DNA of 64,000 nucleotides. Source: Mesomycoplasma flocculare ATCC 27399 (GTDB lineage Bacteria > Bacillota_I > Bacilli_A > Mycoplasmatales > Metamycoplasmataceae). Location: positions 620,001 through 684,000 of the forward strand of contig NZ_CP007585.1 in the NCBI RefSeq assembly GCF_000815065.1, written 5' to 3'. Positions 1 to 8,447 of the stretch are shown one piece after another. The notes beneath the pieces were generated by a model. That model saw nothing but the letters and a program-made list of their open reading frames with translations, was not told the DNA's origin and searched no databases. The first letter of the stretch is position 1. Each line of letters opens with the position of its first letter. The position numbers and the translations under genes are program-made.

Positions 1-296
1 AAATTAGGAGTCTCTGAATGAGTGCTTGTTTTGTTTAGATGTGTTTGGGTTTTTTTAATATTTGCATTGATAACAAGCGAATTTTGTTGGTTTTTGGTTG
101 AAACAATTTGGACTAAATCATCAAAATTTAGCGGTTTTTTTGAATTTAATAAATCTATATCACGGGTTTCGAGTTTAAAATCTGAATAGCTTTTTGTATT
201 TTGAAAATGTCAAAGAGGGCCAAAAACACTTAGTGTCAGTGAAAAGAAACCGACAATATTAGTGATAAACTTAAAAAGTTTCAGTTTTTTCTTCAT
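1..296 (-). CDS. N-terminal part of an unrecognised exported or membrane-anchored protein (runs off the window)
   Basis: Reading on the minus strand from an ATG at 296 gives an open frame to the window edge with one UGA read as Trp. The N-terminus is Lys-rich followed by a hydrophobic stretch (about residues 8-28, including FITNIVGFFSLTLSVFG), like an uncleaved signal anchor with no lipobox Cys. The rest of the visible part is hydrophilic and rich in Asn, Lys and Thr. An AAGGAA ribosome binding site lies upstream of the start. I do not recognise the family, and at least the C-terminus is missing from the window. Confidence 0.6.
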
Positions 297-433
297 GTTT
301 TTTCCTTATTTATATATTCTTTAATTTTTAAAATTATTATTGATTTAAAATTATAAACATGTATTTAAGAATTTTTCTGAAAATATCATTTAAAAATATT
401 GTATTTTAAAAGAATAAATTAATACAAATTAGC

Positions 434-667
434 ATGCTAATTTTAGACATCTTCAAAAAAGTGTGTCAAAATAAACAATACAGATTCACAGTTGAAGACA
501 AATTTAAGTACATTAAAATTGTCAAATCTAAGGGGTTAAAAATCGCAATTTTACATTTTGCAGAAGAATTTATCCAAATTTATAAAAAAGAAAAATGCAA
601 AATAGACACAAAGAGTCAATTTTGGATGTATATGAAACAATTTAATAAGAAATTGACACATAATTAA
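434..667 (+). CDS. Small unknown protein, possibly a helix-turn-helix remnant
   Basis: This is a 77-residue Lys-rich frame without a clear ribosome binding site. Its middle (FTVEDKFKYIKIVKSKGLK, then AILHFAEEF) looks like the short helical DNA-binding start of a transposase OrfA or a similar regulator, but no catalytic partner follows and I see no inverted repeats around it. It could be an insertion-sequence relic, a small unknown gene, or a chance frame in AT-rich DNA. It lies between divergent neighbours. Confidence 0.3.
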   Translation: MLILDIFKKVCQNKQYRFTVEDKFKYIKIVKSKGLKIAILHFAEEFIQIYKKEKCKIDTKSQFWMYMKQFNKKLTHN

Positions 668-886
668 AAAACAATTAGAAATTATTTTCCCTAATCGGTT
701 AAATAATGTAAAATTAAATTAAATTTCTATTTGAAAAATCCATAAAAATTTAAAACACAAAATTATGAATACTCCTTTTTTTTAGAATTGAACCTTTTAA
801 CTTTTTGCACATTTTAATTATTAACTTTAATTATAATAGTTTTAATATTCTGTGACATAATCAGAGCTTTTTAAATACTTTTAAGT

Positions 887-892
887 TATAAT
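887..892 (+). promoter_or_regulatory. Candidate -10 box of the serine protease gene
   Basis: A perfect TATAAT lies 41 nt upstream of the ATG at 934 in a run of AT-rich DNA. There is no good -35 box, which is usual for mycoplasma promoters. Confidence 0.45.
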
Positions 893-933
893 ATACCTTA
901 AATTTGTTATTTATAAGACACCTTTAAATAAAA

Positions 934-1596
934 ATGAAAAAATTTACTAAAAAATACGGCTTTATTGGTTTATTTTTGGCTCTAAATCTTGGAATTTTGT
1001 TGGCAAACGTTGCTTTGCTAACAAATAATTGAATAAAACTGAATCCAAAAGTTAATCTTGAAAGTCTTTTAAAGTCAATTGTTGAAATTAAGATTCAAAA
1101 AAATGAGGAAATTTCTTTTGCTACCGGTTTTGTTATAGATAATAAAATTATTACTAATAAACACATTCTTGAAAATAGCGATGAAATTGATATTTTTTAT
1201 CGGCTTGCAAATGAAAAAGACTATAAAAAAACCAGAATTATAAAAATTTCACAAAACTATGACATATTAAGTTTGCAATTAAACACACAAGTTAAAAATC
1301 TTGAAATAGAAGAAAATTTTAATTATGCCGATGAAATTTTTACAATTGGAAACCCACATAATCTTGGCTTGACAATCAGCAAAGGCATTATTTCAGGAAC
1401 TAATAAATTAGCAAATCAAAGTTTTGTTCGAACTAGTATCACAATTGAGCCAGGAAATAGTGGCGGACCTGTTTTAAATACTAAAAACAAAGTAATTGGG
1501 ATAATGACTTTTCGCCTTATAAATGAAAAACCAGTTCAAGGTATTTCTTTTTTTCTCCCTTCAAGTCAAATAAAAGAGTTTTTAAATTCAAATTAA
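934..1596 (+). CDS. Membrane-anchored trypsin-like (HtrA/DegP-type) serine protease
   Basis: The 220-residue protein has a signal anchor (about residues 8-31) followed by a compact chymotrypsin-fold protease domain. The catalytic triad can be placed by motif: His77 in ITNKHI, Asp110 in YDILSL and Ser176 in GNSGGP. A UGA codes Trp33. No PDZ domain follows, so it is shorter than true HtrA/DegP proteins and resembles minimal surface proteases. The anchor implies that the catalytic domain faces outside, where it could cleave host or damaged surface proteins; the substrate is not evident. It stands alone, with a TATAAT upstream and no partner gene. Confidence 0.82.
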
Positions 1597-1710
1597 ATTT
1601 TTAATATTCTAAATTATTTACTATCAAAAACCATTAAATTAATATACTCCAAATTATTAAAATTTGTGATTAAGTTTTACTCTAGTAAGAAATTGTAGTG
1701 CGCAAAAACT

Positions 1711-1975
1711 ATTATTAAATCCTCTTTATTTTTTAAGATTTGAAAAGGTAATATTTCGACAAAGATAATAAAACGCCTCGTTAAGGCTCGGATGGGTATA
1801 AGCCATTTTTTGCAAGGGCAATTTGATTGACTAGAAGCGAAGCTTCTTCAAGGAAAATGTTACATCCAAGAATTTCAAAAGTTTTAGAATGGAAGAATAA
1901 CTCGATAAAACCGGCTTCAATTTCGCCATTAGCGTGGGCACGGGGCAAATTTTTTGCAAAAATTTTTGCTTTTTG
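1711..1975. repeat. Perfect 265-bp direct repeat, copy A (duplicated 3' end of the disulfide reductase gene)
   Basis: Comparison by eye shows 1711-1975 identical to 4879-5143, a period of 3168 bp. The repeated DNA is the last part of the flavoprotein disulfide reductase pseudogene (4894-6227) plus a few bases downstream. Copy A is a gene fragment without a start. It ends exactly where the 9-bp tandem array begins. The copies enclose the helicase/nuclease module, so recombination between them would delete it precisely. Confidence 0.9.
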
Positions 1976-2732
1976 TACTTTTTGTACTTTTTGTACTTTT
2001 TGTACTTTTTGTACTTTTTGTACTTTTTGTACTTTTTGTACTTTTTGTACTTTTAAGAGTGTTTTTTTTGTTTATACTTGCTTTTGACAAATTAATTTTT
2101 TTTGGGCTAGTTGTTTTTTCTTTATTTTTATTTGAATTTAGAAATGTTTCAATATCTAAGTTTAATAATTCCATAATTCGTAATTCGTCCATTGCATCAA
2201 GTAAGGCATTATGTGTTTCAAAATAATTTTCATCTTTGGTTAACATTCTGTATATATCTTCTGCCTTTCATCCTCTTTTTAAATCGCCGTTTTTACTTGT
2301 TTCTGCATTTAATGGAATATATTTGTTAAATTGTTTGTTTTTAGCGAATATAGAAATATCGTTATGCTTGAATGACTTGTGCAATTCAGGCAAATGTCTA
2401 AAATCAAATTTTGTATATGAAAACCAATTTTTTACTTCATTAGATTTCAAGAAATAAATTAGTTGAACAATCATTTCTTCGCGTGTTTGAACAACATTAG
2501 CATCTTGTTTAAATTCAAGAGGAAGGGGAGCTAAAATATTACGGGCATACATTCCACCTACTGTTAAATTGTTTTTTATTATTCAATATTCTTTATCAAA
2601 TCATTGAAAATCAGTGCTATCAGCAATTACGACTCCAACGGAAAAAACTTCACTTTGATAGTTTGTTTCTACATCAATTACAGCAATGTTTTTATTCACG
2701 TTAGTAATTTTTTGTTTTTTAATTGTTTCCAT
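1929..2732 (-). CDS. DnaQ-like (DEDD) 3'-5' exonuclease with Lys-Ser-Thr repeat tail
   Basis: The 267-residue protein starts at the ATG at 2732, which has a GAGG ribosome binding site and overlaps the helicase gene by 14 nt. The Exo I motif is AVIDVETN (Asp and Glu near residues 20 and 22), and Exo III is HNALLD (His174, Asp179), as in DNA proofreading and RNase T-type exonucleases. Two UGA codons encode Trp. Residues from about 227 form a basic tail of nine Lys-Ser-Thr units. The last dozen residues are read out of the duplicated reductase fragment in a non-native frame, so the C-terminus was created by the duplication. It is co-transcribed with the helicase-nuclease. Its substrate is unknown. 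Confidence 0.8.
1970..2054. repeat. 9-bp tandem repeat, nine copies (encodes Lys-Ser-Thr units)
   Basis: The unit TTTTTGTAC recurs every 9 bp, with GTAC at 1975, 1984 and so on to 2047. On the minus strand it encodes repeated Lys-Ser-Thr in the C-terminal tail of the exonuclease. Because the unit is three codons, changes in copy number alter tail length without shifting the frame. The first unit shares its TTTTTG with the end of the direct repeat. Confidence 0.9.
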
Positions 2733-4608
2733 CTGATTCCTCAAATTCTTTTTTACTATTAGGTTTATAAGCTCCTTTTGAAATTGTTTGTGCGAGTTTT
2801 TCGCTAAATTCTTCTCGATTTTTGATTTGAATTTCATGCATTTCGTTATTTCTAATATTCCACAATATACCTTTTTCCTTTTCTAAGGCTAGCATATATG
2901 AAGCAGTTTGTAAAAAATGAGCAGTTGTTAAATTACTAACAAATTTAAGTTCATAAACTATATCATCCTTGATAACATCGGCTATTCCCTGAACTTGTAT
3001 TTTAAGATTATTATCACTAAATTCCAATGAACATTCTTGTTGAATTATCTCGTCTTTTTCAAGCACTTTTGATAATTTTTTATGCATTTGATCAACAGCA
3101 TTATCATCAACAAAATCGGGTGAAGCTTGTTTAATGTATCTTTCTTGTTGTGTTTCCAAATAAACAAGAAAGAGTGTTAAATCTTTTATTGAATTTCTTT
3201 CACTAATATAATCTTCATAGTTCTGTTTTAACTTTTTTATTTTTGCTGGTAGGTTATGAGATTTTTCAAAAAAATTGATAAGAAACCTAATTTCTTTATC
3301 TATATCCCAATCATCGAAATAAGATGCTTCAAGATAGATCCCTGCACATGGTGTAAGATCAATTAAATCATCGTGTGTTTTTGCTAGTATTTCGGTTGTA
3401 TCTTCGGTTTTAATTTTTTTTACTTCAAGCATTTTGAACATATTCTGAAGATCAATATCATACTTGTGATCAAACATATCAGACATTAAAAATAAAACAT
3501 GGTTTCTTTTTGTTAAATTTTTGGATTGTTTGATGATTTCTTCATTTAATAGTTTGTTTTCGTCTTTTGGATTTAAAAAGATAATTTTTTCTTTCCCTCT
3601 ACTTGTTGCTACACAAAATATGTTTTTTACAATTTCATAATTTGCTGTAATTTGAATTAAGCGCTTTTCTCAATAATCTTTGGTAAAATTAAAAATAACA
3701 CAAATAGGTCTTTCCAATCCTTTTGAGCTATCATATGTTGTAAAAATAGCCGAATTTTTTTTGGGAGACAAATTTGCGTCACTATCTCTTATAGAAGCAT
3801 AAACGGTTTTTTTATTAAAAATATCCCTATGATTTTCTTCAAGATAATTTAAAACTTCTGTCATTTCATCATTAACTCGGGGCCCTAAACATAAGATATC
3901 AGCAGGTTTTTGTGTAGCCAAAAACTCCTTAATTTCTTCCAGTTCCATATATTGGATTTGACAATTTTCGTTGACTCCATTAATTGTTTTACCCCAAATT
4001 CGACCCAACATATTAGCGTGTTCTTTTGGCATTCTGAAGGAAAATGTTAAGCTAATTTTTTTATATGATCCTAAAAATTTATCAATAAAATCAGTAACAT
4101 TTAATTTTGTATTATCGTAAATTTTCTGACTAATATCTCCAACTGCAACAATTTGTATATTAGGATTTTCTTGTTTTATTTTTTCCAATAACCAAGATAT
4201 TTCTTCAGTAATATCTTGATATTCATCAATTAGTAGAACATCATAAGCGCCAACAGAAATGTTATTTCTTAAAAATATTCTAATTGAGTCTGCAGGAGAA
4301 GAATTAATACCATTTCTTCGCAAAAATCCATATGCAAATCCGTGATAATTTTGTACCATAACATTTTTGTTTTTAATCTTGTTTTTAGCTTCAAATTTTA
4401 ATAGTTTATTGTAAGTTAAGTATAAAATTTTTTTATCAATAGGTAATTTGTCGCAGAGAACCTGAATCACTGTTGTTTTTCCACTTCCAATACAAGCATC
4501 AACTAGGATATTTTCCCCTTTTAATGCTAAATTAACAACATTTTGTTGCTCTTCTGTGAGTTTATCTGCAATATTTTCTGTTTTTTGTTTTTCAGTTTTT
4601 CTAGCCAT
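2719..4608 (-). CDS. SF1 (UvrD/Rep-like) helicase fused to a RecB-family PD-(D/E)XK nuclease
   Basis: The 629-residue protein has an N-terminal SF1A helicase: Walker A GSGKTT (41-46), Walker B DEYQD (128-132), FRMPKEHA, SSKGLE and ATSRGKEK. A UGA encodes Trp313. The C-terminus carries a RecB/Cas4-like nuclease with GIAD (Asp544), ELK (Glu553, Lys555) and QTASY (Gln567, Tyr571). This order resembles AddA or RecB, but it is about half their length and has no AddB/RecC or RecD partner here. It overlaps the downstream exonuclease gene. Plausible roles are end-processing repair or degradation of foreign DNA. The gene lies within direct repeats and has an unusual upstream region with a T19 tract, which suggests an acquired accessory module. 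Confidence 0.85.
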
Positions 4609-4665
4609 AATTCCGTTAGTTATTAAGTGTAATTATTAATAATATTAATTTAAATTCAATTTTAC

Positions 4666-4684
4666 TTTTTTTTTTTTTTTTTTT
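4666..4684. repeat. T19 homopolymer (A19 on the coding strand) upstream of the helicase-nuclease gene
   Basis: Nineteen consecutive T residues lie 58-76 nt upstream of the ATG at 4608. In mycoplasmas, poly-A tracts in promoters change length by slippage and switch expression (known for vlp genes). The tract position is suitable for that here, but this is inference. Confidence 0.8.
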
Positions 4685-4689
4685 GCAAG

Positions 4690-4754
4690 TAATTCTATAA
4701 TTTTTTTATGTAATTCTATAATTTTTTCTATTAAATAAAAAAAATTATAGAATT
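4690..4754. promoter_or_regulatory. Three copies of a 16-bp motif (two direct, one inverted) upstream of the helicase gene
   Basis: AATTCTATAATTTTTT occurs at about 4691 and 4712 in direct orientation, and its exact reverse complement ends at 4754. The second and third copies can form a 16-bp hairpin. The array lies between the T19 tract and the terminator of the upstream gene, where an operator or promoter of the helicase-exonuclease operon would be. The motif contains TATAAT on the plus strand, so promoter and operator functions cannot be separated by eye. Confidence 0.5.
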
Positions 4755-4810
4755 TTCATATTTTTATAAAAAATTAATAAACCTAATTTATTGATTTTTT
4801 AAAACTAATA

Positions 4811-4842
4811 AAAAAATATCCTTTTATCAATGGATATTTTTT
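4811..4842. terminator. Bidirectional-looking hairpin terminator
   Basis: AAAAAATATCC (4811-4821) pairs perfectly with GGATATTTTTT (4832-4842), with T-rich tails on both strands. It lies between the reductase pseudogene and the helicase gene on the minus strand and would separate their transcripts. Confidence 0.7.
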
Positions 4843-4878
4843 TATTAACAAGCAAAACAAGAAAAATTTAAAAAATAA

Positions 4879-5143
4879 ATTATTAAATCCTCTTTATTTT
4901 TTAAGATTTGAAAAGGTAATATTTCGACAAAGATAATAAAACGCCTCGTTAAGGCTCGGATGGGTATAAGCCATTTTTTGCAAGGGCAATTTGATTGACT
5001 AGAAGCGAAGCTTCTTCAAGGAAAATGTTACATCCAAGAATTTCAAAAGTTTTAGAATGGAAGAATAACTCGATAAAACCGGCTTCAATTTCGCCATTAG
5101 CGTGGGCACGGGGCAAATTTTTTGCAAAAATTTTTGCTTTTTG
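4879..5143. repeat. Perfect 265-bp direct repeat, copy B (in place at the 3' end of the disulfide reductase pseudogene)
   Basis: This segment is identical to 1711-1975. It is the native position, because the reductase reading continues upstream of it. The frameshift in the A6 run (4974-4979 here, 1806-1811 in copy A) is present in both copies, so it was present before the duplication or was spread by gene conversion. Confidence 0.9.
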
Positions 5144-6227
5144 AAAATCAACATCCAAATTTAATAATTGTTTTTCTGTCTTCCCTACAGAAGCAATTTC
5201 CGGAATTGAATAAATTGCCCAAGGAATCAATTCTGCGCTAAATTCTTCATCAGAACTACCGAATAATATGTGCTTTGCAACAATATCACCATGTTTGTAG
5301 GCGGTTGATGAAAGCATCATTTGACCGGTAATGTCACCGATTGCATAAATATTTGGAACTGAAGTTTGCATAAATTTATTGGTTTTTAGAAATCCGCGGT
5401 TATCTAAATCAATTTTTAAACCGGAGAATCCGTCATTTTGGGACTGGCGACCGATTGCCAAAAGAATATTTTTGGTTGGATGGGCAAAAATTTCGCCTTC
5501 TTTTTCAAGTAAAAGTTGCCCATTTTCATATTTTTTGACTTTTGTTTTAGTAAAAATTTTCACTTTGTTTCTCTTTAGAACAAAATTTACCGCTTCCGCA
5601 ATTGAATTATCAAAATTGGCAAAAATACGCTCATTTGCCTCAATTATTGTAATTTTTGCCCCAAAACTAGCATAAAAAACTGCAAATTCAAGCGAAATTG
5701 CCCCGCCACCAATTATTGTTAGTTCATCAAATTCAATTTTGCCTTTAAAAAAATCATCAGAATTGATTAAATTTGCTCTTTCAACACCTTCAATTTTAAT
5801 TTTTCTTGGTTTAGCGCCTGTTGTATAACTAATTTTTCGAAGAAAAATTCTTCATTTTCCGATAAAACTGTATGATTTGATGTAACTTTTGCTTTTTTAT
5901 TATAAAAATCAACACCAGAATTTTTTAATGCTTCTAAAATTGCGCCTTGTAATTTTAGTGAATTATTTTTTGCTCTTTGAAAAATTTGCTTAAAATCAAA
6001 TTTCCCGTCTGAATTTAATCCAAATTTTTCTGCATTATCAAAATAAGATTTAATTTTTGCTGATTTAAGAATTGTTTTTGTAGGAATACATCCTCAATTT
6101 ACACAAGTTCCACCAAGAAATTCTTGCTCAAAAAGTGCAACTTTTTTACCATTTTTACCCAAAATAGCAGCTAGAGAATAACCCCCCCAGGGCCACCACC
6201 AATAATAATTACATTGTATTTTTGCAT
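4894..6227 (-). pseudogene. Frameshifted FAD-dependent pyridine nucleotide-disulfide oxidoreductase (lipoamide dehydrogenase/mercuric reductase-like)
   Basis: From an ATG at 6227 the product begins like a Rossmann FAD-binding protein (IIIGGGPGG) and then has the redox-active disulfide TCVNWGCIPTK, a second NAD(P)-binding IIGGGAISLEFA and the interface domain ending near THPSLNEAFYYL. Three frame changes break it: a G7 run at 6182-6188, a missing base near 5824 (LVIATGAKP is restored by one base) and an extra A in the A6 run at 4974-4979. Only a 204-residue C-terminal frame (4949-5563) stays open. It is either a decaying gene, a homopolymer phase-variable gene, or partly sequencing error. The intact enzyme would move electrons between NAD(P)H, FAD and a disulfide. 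Confidence 0.8.
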
Positions 6228-6247
6228 ATTTTTCACGCCTTTTTTAG

Positions 6248-6265
6248 TTTTTTTTTTTTTTTTTT
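6248..6265. repeat. T18 homopolymer upstream of the disulfide reductase pseudogene
   Basis: Eighteen T residues (A18 on the minus strand) lie 21-38 nt upstream of the start at 6227, within the expected promoter or leader of that gene. It resembles the T19 tracts at 4666 and 35977. Confidence 0.75.
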
Positions 6266-6364
6266 GAATGTTACTATTAATTATAATTAATTTTTTGAAT
6301 TTTATTATATTATATGGAATAAGAATAAAATTCAAAAATTACTAAAAAGTAACTTAAAATGTGG

Positions 6365-6370
6365 TATAAT
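6365..6370 (+). promoter_or_regulatory. Candidate extended -10 box of nagA
   Basis: TGGTATAAT ends at 6370, 39 nt before the nagA ATG. I see no cre-like or other operator palindrome around it. Confidence 0.55.
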
Positions 6371-6409
6371 TTTATTTAACAAGTTAAAAACTAATTTAAA
6401 TATTTAAAA

Positions 6410-7564
6410 ATGATTTATAAAAATCTTAGAATTGTTAGTCATTCTGATGAATTTATAGGTTGGATTGAACTTGATAAAAATGGAGTTATTGTTAATTTAA
6501 GCAGCGGAAATACAGAATTTTCAGGAATTGACTGCAAAAACTACGTTTTATTACCGGCTTTTATTGATTCGCACACCCACGGCGGCTATGGATTTTCATT
6601 TGATGACTTTTCAGATAGTTACTGAGAACAAAATTTTTTAGATTATAAGGAAAAACTACATAAATTTGAGGGCGTAGCAGGAATTTTTGGGACAACTATT
6701 ACCCAGCAATGAGAAAAAATTAAAAAAAATAGTGAATTTTTTTTATTTTTGCTTAATAAATATCCTAATTTTTTACTAAATTGATATTTAGAAGGTCCAT
6801 TTATTTCTAAGAAAAAAAAGGGTGCACACAACCAAAATTTAATAATTAAACCGAAAAAAGAACATTTTAAATTTTTAGCAGAAAAATTTAACAAAAAAAT
6901 TACTGTAGTAGTTGCCCCTGAAAAAACTTCAGAAAAATTAATTGATTCTTTTTATAAAACAATTAATTTTGCAATTGGGCATTCGAATTCTTTTGACTTC
7001 AAAAAGAATCATAATTTAAAAAAGTACTATAAATTTACGCACTTTTTTAATGGATGCTCGAATTTTGACCATCGAAAACAGTCGCTTGTCAACCTTATTT
7101 TTGAATCAAAATTACCTAAAAATTTTCTTGTTGAGTTAATCGCGGACGGCCTTCATATTAAAAATTCAACCTTAAAATTTGCAATTAAAAATATCAAAAA
7201 AGAAAATTGGGTTGCAGTATCAGACTCGCTTGCACAAAAAGGACTTGATGATGGACTTTATAAATTAGGACAACTAAAAATTGAGAAGAAAGGTGATTTA
7301 TTCTATCTAAAAAATTCAAAACAAATTGCCGGAAGTGGGATGTCATATTTAAAAATGATTAAGAATTTAAAGTTAAATTTGAAACTATCTTGACAGGAAA
7401 TAGTTTTTTGTTCTTCTTATAACGTGGCAAATTCACTGGGAATTCTAGATTTTTTTGGAACAATTAAGATAGGTCAAAAAGCAAATTTTATAATTTTAGA
7501 TGATAAATTTGAACTAAAAATGGCAATCATTTTTGGTCAAATTTACCGCGAATTTGCAAAATAG
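6410..7564 (+). CDS. nagA: N-acetylglucosamine-6-phosphate deacetylase
   Basis: The 384-residue amidohydrolase removes acetate from GlcNAc-6-phosphate to give glucosamine-6-phosphate in the cytoplasm. Family motifs appear in order: DSHTHGG near residue 53, EGPF (metal Glu), GHSNS, THFFNG (metal His pair), ADGLH and the catalytic Asp in VSDS. Several UGA codons encode Trp. It faces the aldolase-PTS-nagB group convergently; together they form a complete route from external GlcNAc to fructose-6-phosphate. It has its own TATAAT. The length is typical for the family. Confidence 0.9.
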
Positions 7565-7616
7565 TCTATGAATTTAAAGCTTTTTTAAACTAGAAGAAAA
7601 ATAAAATTTTAGATTC

Positions 7617-8447
7617 TTATGCTATTTTAAGATAAGAAAGAATTTTTTCTGTCATCTTTTCAATTCCTTTTTCATTAATTTTCCGAATATCAAAGGCATT
7701 CGGATTTTCTTGAAAATATAGTTTCACCTGTTCAGAAAAACTAACTAAAAGGTCTGTAAAAATATTTATTTTGTTAATTCCACAACTAATTGCTTTTTGA
7801 ATTTCTTGGATCGAAAGACCACTTGTTCCATGCATAACAAGCGGAATTTTATATTCTTTTTTGAAATTTTGGATTAATTCTCAGTCAAGATTTGCCTTTT
7901 TCTTGTAAATTCCATGAGCAGTTCCAAAAGCAATTGCCAAAAGGTCAGGTTGAGTTTTTTTATAAAAATCTTTTATAATTTCCAAACCAAGAATTTGCTG
8001 ATTTTCTGGTTGATGACCAATTTCTTTCCCACCAATTTGGCCAATTTCTAATTCAAGGAAAATATTTTTTTCTTTGGCAAGCGCTTTTGCTTTTAAAGAT
8101 TTTTCGATATTTTCAGCAACATCAAATTTTGAGCCATCAAACATAGCAGAATTAAAACCTAATTCAAGATATTTTTCAAAAAGTTCTAAATCATCACAGT
8201 GATCAAGGTGAAAAATAAATTTTCCCGGTGAATTTTTGATCGCCGAAACAATCATTGGCACTAGAAATTCAATCCGGGAATATCTAATTCCACCCAGACT
8301 TAACTGAATTATTAATGGTTTTTTGGAAATTTCTCCTGCTTTAATTACAGCAAAAAGCGTTTCTAAATTTAGAACATTAAAAGCAAAAATTGGCTTATTT
8401 TCTTCATTTAGTTTTAAAAACGTTTCTTTTGGATCGACAAAAACCAT
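7617..8447 (-). CDS. fba: Class II fructose-bisphosphate aldolase family protein
   Basis: The 276-residue protein is a zinc-dependent aldolase. HLDHCDD carries the catalytic Asp and a zinc His, AFGTAHGIY another zinc His, and HGTSGL the phosphate-binding Gly-Ser segment. One UGA codes Trp. It cleaves fructose-1,6-bisphosphate or a related ketose bisphosphate to triose phosphates. Its start overlaps the nagE-like stop by one base (TAATG), so it is translationally coupled to the amino sugar PTS. Because of this context a tagatose-bisphosphate (GatY/KbaY) or fructose-bisphosphate specificity cannot be decided from motifs. Confidence 0.85.

Noticed and set aside
1970..2054. Regularly spaced array as a possible CRISPR
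   Set aside because: The unit is 9 bp, head to tail without spacers, inside a coding frame; no cas genes are near.
1827..2226. Plus-strand reading frames through the 9-bp array (Cys-Thr-Phe and Phe-Val-Leu repeats)
   Set aside because: They are the antisense of the exonuclease tail. They have no ribosome binding site and repeat only because the DNA repeats.
2719..3486. Separate nuclease gene starting at an internal Met (MSDMFDHK)
   Set aside because: The upstream helicase frame continues into it in phase through a UGA (Trp) codon, so it is the C-terminal domain of one protein.
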